Shown here in pieces: positions 5,374 through 10,583 of a DNA stretch of 10,583 bases. The number at the start of each line of letters is the position of its first letter. The stretch's first letter is position 1. A program made the translations under genes and the position numbers. Source of the stretch: Verrucomicrobiota bacterium (GTDB lineage: Bacteria > Verrucomicrobiota > Verrucomicrobiia > Chthoniobacterales > UBA10450). The notes beneath the pieces were generated by a model. It saw nothing but the letters and a program-made list of their open reading frames with translations, ran no database searches and was not told the origin of the DNA. The DNA is taken from NCBI GenBank assembly GCA_003218615.1, contig QHOD01000045.1:1-10583 (forward strand), written 5' to 3'.

Positions 5374-7503
5374 ATGAAAAACTTGTGCTTGTCGATCTTG
5401 CTCTCCTTCGTAGTTGTCGATCTTTCTGCTGCCGAAACGAAATCGGTCGATGACTTTCGCGCCGCGGCCGCTAAAGCAAATGCTGTTTTAGCAATCCCTG
5501 AATGGGAACAAAAGCCGGAAGCGATTGAGGCTTCCATCAAGGATGCGATCGCCAAAGCGAATACCGCGTTGAATCAAATTGGCGCACAGGATCTCGCCAA
5601 AGTTACGTTCAAGAGCACGGTCGTTGCGCTGGATGATCTGACTTACGAGGCCAGTAACGCAGTGAACAAAGCAACCATTATCAAGGAAACAAACACTAAT
5701 GCCGCCATGCGCACCGCTGCGGAAAATGCAGTAAAGGCGTTTCAAGACTGGGTGGTCGGAATCGATTATCGCGAGGACGTTTACAAGGCGATCAAGGCCT
5801 TCGCCGATACGCATCCCAAACTCTCCGGCGAAGACGAAAAATTGTTGAACGAAACGCTGCGCGATTATCGGCGCGCCGGGTTGGAGTTGCCGCCTGACCA
5901 GCGCAAGGAGGTCGAGCAACTTCGCAAAGAGCTGTCGAAGCTGGGAACGGATTTCGACACCAACATTGTTAGTGCGAGCGCCCCGGTCATTTTCACAAAA
6001 GCCGACCTGGACGGTCTGCCGGAGAGTTTCTTTGTCTCACCCGGCGTCAAAACTGGAGACGACGCTTATACCGTGATGGCAAATGTCACCTGGCAATACA
6101 ACACCGTGGAGGAAAACGCCAAAAGCGAGGCCACTCGCAAACAACTTTATCTCGTTCGCGAAACGCTCGCGAAAGACAAAAACGTGTCGGTTCTCAATGA
6201 AATCCTCGCCTTACGCAACAAGATCGCGCGGCGGCTCGGTTACAAATCATGGGACGACTTCCAAACCGAAATCAAAATGGCGAAGAACGGCGCCAATGCG
6301 GAAAAATATATCAACGACCTGATTGCCGGGATTCAGCCGAAGTTCGCGAGTGAGGTAGCGGAATTGCAAAAAATGAAAGCAGCCGACACGCATGATCCGG
6401 CTGCAAAGATCGACATCTGGGACTGGCGCTATTACGGCAACCAGTTAAAGAAGCAAAAATACGCCGTCGATACAGAAGCGCTGCGCGCCTATTTCCCGTT
6501 CCAAAAGGTGCTCGAGGGCATGTTCAACATCTACCAGAGCATTTTCGGCCTGAAATTTAAACAGATCACGGCGCCTTACAAATGGATCGACGATCTCCAG
6601 CTTTATCTCGTGACCGATTCCACCAGCGGCGAGCCGCTCGGGATGTTTTATCTCGATATGTTTCCGCGCGAAGGAAAATTCAACCACTTCGCGGAATTTG
6701 AAATCATCGGCGGCAAACTGTTGCCCGACGGGAAATATCAGCGACCGACGGTAGCCCTGCTCTGCAATTTCCCACCGGCAAGCGCGGACAAGCCCTCGTT
6801 GATGACGCACACCGACGTCGAAACGCTTTTCCATGAGTTCGGTCACGCATTGCATTCGATCACGACGCGCGCCAAGTACGGCCGCTTCGCCGGCACGCAT
6901 GTTCCCGGTGATTTTGTCGAAGCGCCGTCGCAAATGCTCCAGAACTGGGTCTGGGACAAAAAGGTGCTCGACACCTTTGCAGCTGATTATCGCGATCCGT
7001 CGAAGAAAATCCCGGCTGATATCGTTCAGAAGATGAATGACGCCAAAAAAGCGACGGCAGGCGTCTTTTACCGGCGGCAGTTTGCTTTTGCTTCGCTCGA
7101 TCTCGCACTCCACGAACGGCACGCGGAAGACGATCCCTATAATTGCGTGGCGATCTCGAATCCGATTCTGGAAAAGGTTTTTCTGCCGATCGATCCAAGC
7201 ACGACATTCGTCTCCTACTTCGGCCATTTGAATGGCTACGATGCCGGTTATTACGGTTATGCCTGGGCTGATGCGATCGCCGCCGACATGGCGACTGTGT
7301 TCGAAAAAGCGAAGGATGGTTATCTCGACAAACAAGGCGGTTTAAAATTGCGTCACGAAATCTACGAACCGGGCGATTCGCGTGATGTCACCGTCTCCAT
7401 TGAGAAGTTCCTTGGCCGCAAACAATCGATCCAGCCCTTCCTGAAAAAGATCGGGATCAATGACAAGGACACGTCGGTGCCGTCATCGTCGGCAACCAGG
7501 TGA
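5374..7503 (+). CDS. Exported M3-family zinc oligopeptidase (thimet-oligopeptidase-like)
   Basis: This 709-residue metallopeptidase likely cleaves short peptides outside the cytoplasm. A signal peptide is visible: MKNLC, a hydrophobic run to about residue 18, then SAA-E as a likely cleavage site near 20. The zinc site HEFGH lies at 487-491 (H487, catalytic E488, H491), and the third ligand E516 lies in DFVEAPSQ, 29 residues after H487, as in thimet oligopeptidase and neurolysin. The Gly/Tyr-rich substrate loop and tyrosines are at 617-629 (GHLNGYDAGYYGY). Two small departures are seen: Q523 where the motif usually reads SQMLE, and a glycine-rich loop one residue shorter than the usual HLAGGYDA form. 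The length suits subfamily M3A (about 680 plus a signal peptide). The stop TGA overlaps the ribosome site of the next gene, so the two are probably co-transcribed. A degraded copy of codons for residues 653-675 lies at 9184-9252. Exact specificity (endo-oligopeptidase or dipeptidyl carboxypeptidase) cannot be read from sequence. Confidence 0.94.
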   Translation: MKNLCLSILLSFVVVDLSAAETKSVDDFRAAAAKANAVLAIPEWEQKPEAIEASIKDAIAKANTALNQIGAQDLAKVTFKSTVVALDDLTYEASNAVNKATIIKETNTNAAMRTAAENAVKAFQDWVVGIDYREDVYKAIKAFADTHPKLSGEDEKLLNETLRDYRRAGLELPPDQRKEVEQLRKELSKLGTDFDTNIVSASAPVIFTKADLDGLPESFFVSPGVKTGDDAYTVMANVTWQYNTVEENAKSEATRKQLYLVRETLAKDKNVSVLNEILALRNKIARRLGYKSWDDFQTEIKMAKNGANAEKYINDLIAGIQPKFASEVAELQKMKAADTHDPAAKIDIWDWRYYGNQLKKQKYAVDTEALRAYFPFQKVLEGMFNIYQSIFGLKFKQITAPYKWIDDLQLYLVTDSTSGEPLGMFYLDMFPREGKFNHFAEFEIIGGKLLPDGKYQRPTVALLCNFPPASADKPSLMTHTDVETLFHEFGHALHSITTRAKYGRFAGTHVPGDFVEAPSQMLQNWVWDKKVLDTFAADYRDPSKKIPADIVQKMNDAKKATAGVFYRRQFAFASLDLALHERHAEDDPYNCVAISNPILEKVFLPIDPSTTFVSYFGHLNGYDAGYYGYAWADAIAADMATVFEKAKDGYLDKQGGLKLRHEIYEPGDSRDVTVSIEKFLGRKQSIQPFLKKIGINDKDTSVPSSSATR

Positions 7504-7504
7504 G
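7498..7504 (+). promoter_or_regulatory. Shine-Dalgarno site overlapping the M3 stop codon; sets a GTG start
   Basis: AGGTGAG spans the TGA stop (7501-7503) of the M3 gene and sits 6 bp before the GTG at 7511. It is the clearest ribosome site in the window. The in-frame ATG at 7523 is 18 bp away, too far for it, and the ATG at 7460 lies inside the M3 coding frame. This favours GTG 7511 and implies that translation of the two genes is coupled. Confidence 0.65.
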
Positions 7505-7510
7505 CCCCGC

Positions 7511-9148
7511 GTGACATTTTCCATGTCCGAATCTGCGGAGCAATCGAGGAAAATTCAACGGCTTGATCCGCTGTTAGTCGCGGCCCTGTCGCTCGCGTTT
7601 CTTTTTTGTCTGCAGGGCATCACGTGGGGACGGGTGGAAGACTGGAATCGCAGTTCAATCGCAATGCGTAGTTTGCACGCGTTGCGGCCAAGTGACTACA
7701 TGAAGCCGCCGTTTCACACCTACTTAAACCACGTTTTGGTGGTCTGGCCCATAACTGGAGCCCTGAAAATCGCCCAAGTGCCGAGGGAAAGAATGAAAAT
7801 CGCCAATCCGGCAAAGTTAATCGGATCGCGGTTAGTGACGGTTGCGCTTTTTCTCGGCACCATTGCACTCGCTTATAGTTTTAGCCGCCGCTCGTACGGA
7901 AGATTTTCTGCCGTTATCATCGCGTTTACTTTGGCCACGAGCGCCGGATTTGTTGCTTACGCGCATTTCCTCACCGTCGATATACCGCTCTTGTTTTGGA
8001 TGCTGGCGGCATTTTGGGCCGCGGATCGCCTCATATCAGATCCTAGCAGGCGGAATTACATCATCGCTGGCTTTTTGACCGGCATTACAATCGCGACCAA
8101 ATACAACGGCTTGGCAGTCGGAATCGCGTTTCTTGTCGCGCATTTCTTCGCGACCAAAGACGCCGGTTTTCGAAGGATAATTTTTAGTCGTCAACTCGGG
8201 ATTGGAGTGAGCATGGTTTTGCTCGGATTTCTCTTCGGATGCCCGACTGCGCCTTATGAGCCGAGAAGATTCTGGAACGATTTCATCTACAGCTACATCG
8301 TCACGCCTCGTTACCAAGGTGAACCGGACCGTGCCAATTATCTTGGTGCTCTTGCCCGAATTCCCGAGATTGTCGGAATTCCTGGCGCGATTTTGATCGC
8401 CGGGCTCGCGATTGTAAGTTGCATTCTAATCCTGAGACGGCGCGACCTCAGCAATGCCGCAACACGCGGATTCATCCTGAGCAGCGCCGTATTTCTCGTC
8501 TATTTTTTGAAAATCGGGACATTCCCGCGAACGGAAACGCGGTACGTTTTACCGGCAATTCCGTTTCTGATTTTGATGATTGGCCCGGCGCTGCAGACGG
8601 TCGAAAAACGAAAATGGATTCTCGCATTCCTCGTACCGGTCCTAGCCTACAACTGCCTTTGCAGTTACCTCGTCGGGAAGCGTTTCAACGATGATCCGCG
8701 GCTGAAAGCGCAGCTTTGGATGGTGAGAAATGTCCCGCGCGGCAGCGTGATAGAATCAAGCCGCACCTGTCCGGATTGGTCAAAACTGCCGAACTTCGAG
8801 ATCACCGACCTGCGCCTGCCTCATATGCCGGGTCGAGTCGAGTTGTTTCGCAAAATTTTTCCCGAATGGGTGCAACCCCTCGTTGCCGAGAAAGAAGGAA
8901 ACCCCGACCAAACGCTGTTCACCGCTGCCGCCTTGGAGAAGCGCAACCCGAATTACATAACCATTTATTCGCTGGATTATCTCGTGCCGGGCGAAACTGT
9001 GCGCAGATATTACGGTGACCTTCTTACCGGGAAATTCCCCTACGCGATCGTCTTCGATGCCGAAACACCACGTGCGCCGACATGGATTTATCCGAGCACG
9101 ATCGATTTCCTGGACGGACGCATCACTATCTTGCAGCGGAAAAATTGA
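7511..9148 (+). CDS. GT39/PMT-like (ArnT-type) integral membrane glycosyltransferase
   Basis: This 545-residue GT-C fold protein probably transfers a sugar from a polyprenyl-phosphate donor to an acceptor on the outer face of the inner membrane; donor and acceptor cannot be inferred. An N-terminal cytoplasmic stretch is followed by a hydrophobic segment near 21-37. The first external loop has the expected acidic residues (E43 D44) and the KPPFHTY block (65-71) of ArnT/PMT-like enzymes. HFLTVDIPLLF (152-162) matches the second conserved acidic loop, and ETRYVLPAIPFL (342-353) the late Arg/Pro motif. About eleven hydrophobic segments are visible up to residue 388, followed by a soluble domain of about 155 residues (390-545) that I do not recognise. 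The GTG start is chosen for its Shine-Dalgarno site; the ATG at 7523 would give 541 residues. It lies 7 bp after the M3 stop. No lipid A or O-antigen genes lie next to it to suggest a substrate. Confidence 0.82.
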   Translation: MTFSMSESAEQSRKIQRLDPLLVAALSLAFLFCLQGITWGRVEDWNRSSIAMRSLHALRPSDYMKPPFHTYLNHVLVVWPITGALKIAQVPRERMKIANPAKLIGSRLVTVALFLGTIALAYSFSRRSYGRFSAVIIAFTLATSAGFVAYAHFLTVDIPLLFWMLAAFWAADRLISDPSRRNYIIAGFLTGITIATKYNGLAVGIAFLVAHFFATKDAGFRRIIFSRQLGIGVSMVLLGFLFGCPTAPYEPRRFWNDFIYSYIVTPRYQGEPDRANYLGALARIPEIVGIPGAILIAGLAIVSCILILRRRDLSNAATRGFILSSAVFLVYFLKIGTFPRTETRYVLPAIPFLILMIGPALQTVEKRKWILAFLVPVLAYNCLCSYLVGKRFNDDPRLKAQLWMVRNVPRGSVIESSRTCPDWSKLPNFEITDLRLPHMPGRVELFRKIFPEWVQPLVAEKEGNPDQTLFTAAALEKRNPNYITIYSLDYLVPGETVRRYYGDLLTGKFPYAIVFDAETPRAPTWIYPSTIDFLDGRITILQRKN

Positions 9149-9183
9149 GGACCTTGGTTGCCAATTGGGTCGCCCTCGCCGCC

Positions 9184-9252
9184 AAGCAAGCCGGCATGAA
9201 ATTGCGTCGCGAAATTTACGAATCGGGCGATTCACATGACGTCACCATCTCC
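9184..9252 (+). pseudogene. Relic of an M3 peptidase 3' region
   Basis: These 69 bases align without gaps to 7330-7398 inside the intact M3 gene, with 57 identical bases. The reading frame is kept: 17 of 23 codons encode the same residue (for example KLRREIYESGDSHDVT against KLRHEIYEPGDSRDVT), and 5 of the 12 differences are silent. Similarity stops on both sides. The fragment carries no zinc site and is too short to act, so it is a remnant of a second M3 copy. By chance or history it is in the same frame as the downstream M28 gene, with no stop codon between them. Confidence 0.8.
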
Positions 9253-9298
9253 AAGATTTGCGACGCTCACCCGCCGTCACAAAGTTATGGCGTGGCAG

Positions 9299-9315
9299 GC
9301 AGAGCGCCGCTACAG
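9299..9315. repeat. Half of a REP-like palindrome
   Basis: AGAGCGCCGCTACAG (9301-9315) matches AGACCGCCGCTACAG at 408-422 in 14 of 15 bases. The left arm of the palindrome is mostly lost: only GGCG (9289-9292) could still pair with CGCC (9305-9308). It ends 6 bp before the M28 start codon, so it would lie in the 5' leader of that gene. Confidence 0.5.
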
Positions 9316-9321
9316 AAAGAG

Positions 9322-10583
9322 ATGAAAATTGCGCGTTGGTTCCTCGCGATCCTTTGCGCCAGCGCGACATCGCTCTTTGCAGCCGATGAATTGGCGTTGC
9401 GTTTGCAGCCGGCCCTGGAGGCGATCACGCCGGACGGAATGCTCGCGCACATTAAAGTTCTCGCATCTGACGAATTCGAAGGACGTTCGCCGGGAACCAA
9501 AGGTGAAGAACTATCGGTCAAGTACATCGCTGACCAGTTCAAACAAATTGGCCTCAAGCCGGGAAATCCGGACGGGACGTACACGCAGGAAGTTCCTCTG
9601 GCCGGAATTAAGAGCGATCCGAAAATGTCGTTTACAATTGGCGATAAAACAACGGAGTTGAAATTTCCCGATGATTTCGTCGCCTCATCGGCGCGTATCC
9701 AACCAGAGGTCAAGACCGACAAGTCCGACGTGGTCTTTGTCGGCTACGGCATCGTCGCGCCGGAGTACGGGTGGAACGACTACAAAGATGTCGATGTACG
9801 CGGCAAGACGATCCTGATGTTGATCGGCGATCCGCCGATTCCCGATCCAAAAGATTCCTCAAAGCTCGATGACAAAATGTTTAAGGGAAAAGCGATGACC
9901 TATTACGGGCGCTGGACTTACAAATACGAAATCGCCGCGCAAAAAGGGGCCGCCGCTGCCGTGATCATTCACGAAACCGGACCGGCCGGCTATCCTTACT
10001 CGGTCGTGAAGACGAGTTGGGCAAAGGAGAATTACGAAATCGATTCACCAAACAAAAATATGGACGCGGTCGAGGTACGCTCGTGGATCACACTCGACGT
10101 GGCCAAGAAATTGCTGGCCGATTGCGGTCAGGATTTCGATGCGCTGAAGAAGTCAGCGATCACAAGAGAATTCCGGCCGGTGACCCTGAACGCCCAAGCC
10201 AACATCGACATCAAACAACAGCTTCGCTCATTCAAATCGCATAACGTTATCGGCAAACTTGAGGGAAGCGATGCAAAGCTGCGGGACGAATACGTCATTT
10301 ACACGGCGCACTGGGACCATCTCGGGCGTCATCCCGAATTGCAGGGTGACCAGATTTTTAATGGCGCGATCGATAACGCGTCCGGCGTCGCATCCGTTAT
10401 CCAGCTCGGGGCCGCGTTTACAAAACTAAATCCGCCGCCGAAACGCTCGATTTTGTTTATGGCGACGACAGCCGAAGAGGCCGGATTGCTCGGCGCGAAA
10501 TTTTATGCCGAACATCCACTTTATCCGCTGGAGAAAACTCTGGTCGACATCAACATCGACACTGTGAACCCCTGGGGCAAAAC
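9322..10583 (+). CDS. Exported M28-family metallopeptidase with PA-like insert (3' end cut)
   Basis: This is probably a secreted or periplasmic di-zinc aminopeptidase; 420 codons are visible. MKIARWFLAILCASATSLFA is a signal peptide with likely cleavage after A20. A conserved N-terminal part (HIKVLASDEFEGRSPGTKGE, 43-62) is followed by a protease-associated-type insert at about 134-290 (VVFVGYGIVAPEYGWNDY, 137-154). The catalytic domain begins near 305. AHWDHLG (329-335) gives zinc ligand H330 and D332, GAIDNASG (348-355) the bridging D351, TAEEAGLLG (383-391) the catalytic E385 and ligand E386, and NIDTVN (411-416) ligand D413. The last His ligand lies past the edge. The ATG at 9322 is chosen because it starts the signal peptide; GAAAGAG directly abuts it as a poor ribosome site. 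The frame is open upstream through the M3 relic, but an N-terminal extension would bury the signal peptide. It follows the glycosyltransferase gene by 173 bp; co-transcription is possible but unproven. Confidence 0.93.
   Translation, partial: MKIARWFLAILCASATSLFAADELALRLQPALEAITPDGMLAHIKVLASDEFEGRSPGTKGEELSVKYIADQFKQIGLKPGNPDGTYTQEVPLAGIKSDPKMSFTIGDKTTELKFPDDFVASSARIQPEVKTDKSDVVFVGYGIVAPEYGWNDYKDVDVRGKTILMLIGDPPIPDPKDSSKLDDKMFKGKAMTYYGRWTYKYEIAAQKGAAAAVIIHETGPAGYPYSVVKTSWAKENYEIDSPNKNMDAVEVRSWITLDVAKKLLADCGQDFDALKKSAITREFRPVTLNAQANIDIKQQLRSFKSHNVIGKLEGSDAKLRDEYVIYTAHWDHLGRHPELQGDQIFNGAIDNASGVASVIQLGAAFTKLNPPPKRSILFMATTAEEAGLLGAKFYAEHPLYPLEKTLVDINIDTVNPWGK

Noticed and set aside
6445..7335. 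Long open frame (296 codons) on the minus strand opposite the M3 peptidase gene
   Set aside because: It lies wholly within a clearly conserved zinc peptidase gene, has no recognisable motif or ribosome site, and its Arg/Val/Ile-rich content follows from the complement of biased codons.
7460..7510. Upstream ATG at 7460 as start of the glycosyltransferase
   Set aside because: It would overlap the M3 coding sequence by 44 bp and add an Arg-rich leader (MTRTRRCRHRRQ) not expected for this family; the strong ribosome site points to GTG 7511.
1..10583. Defence island, prophage, toxin-antitoxin, CRISPR or mobile-element content
   Set aside because: All sizeable frames are accounted for by housekeeping, envelope or peptidase genes. 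No spaced direct repeats, transposase or integrase motifs, or tRNA-like folds were seen.

Overview
The window reads as an ordinary, gene-dense chromosomal segment (moderate GC, genes mostly 50-200 bp apart) of a free-living Gram-negative-type bacterium. The DapL-type lysine/peptidoglycan enzyme, the hopanoid genes, short CGGCGG-type palindromes between genes, and the mix of strong and absent Shine-Dalgarno sites all fit the Verrucomicrobiota, perhaps a soil Chthoniobacterales relative. That placement is an inference from gene content, not from a marker gene. No tRNA, rRNA, CRISPR array, insertion sequence, phage gene or recognisable defence system was seen.

Minus-strand half (1-5298), read from right to left: a MarC-family membrane protein (5298-4723); a probable two-gene hopanoid operon, hpnH (4529-3240) then shc (3197-1197), encoding a radical-SAM adenosyl-hopene synthase and squalene-hopene cyclase; a manganese-type superoxide dismutase (1043-444); and the first 116 codons of dapL, LL-diaminopimelate aminotransferase, cut by the left edge. 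A good sigma70-like promoter lies so close to the hpnH start codon that the transcript would be almost leaderless. A head-to-head pair of REP-like palindromes fills the sodA-dapL gap.

Plus-strand half (5374-10583): an exported thimet-oligopeptidase-like M3 metallopeptidase, a GT39/PMT-like multi-pass glycosyltransferase whose Shine-Dalgarno site overlaps the M3 stop codon, and an exported M28 aminopeptidase-like protein with a PA-like insert, cut by the right edge. The 173-bp gap before the M28 gene holds a 69-bp degenerate copy of the 3' part of the M3 gene (57/69 bases identical) and half of a REP-like palindrome. This suggests a lost tandem copy of the M3 gene or a past rearrangement.

Functionally the window combines envelope biology (hopanoid synthesis, lipid-linked glycosyl transfer, meso-diaminopimelate supply), oxidative-stress defence and periplasmic peptide breakdown. 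I see no novel multi-gene system. The best leads are the M3 gene relic, the palindromic repeat family, the near-leaderless hopanoid promoter, the insert in HpnH and small departures from the M3 active-site consensus.
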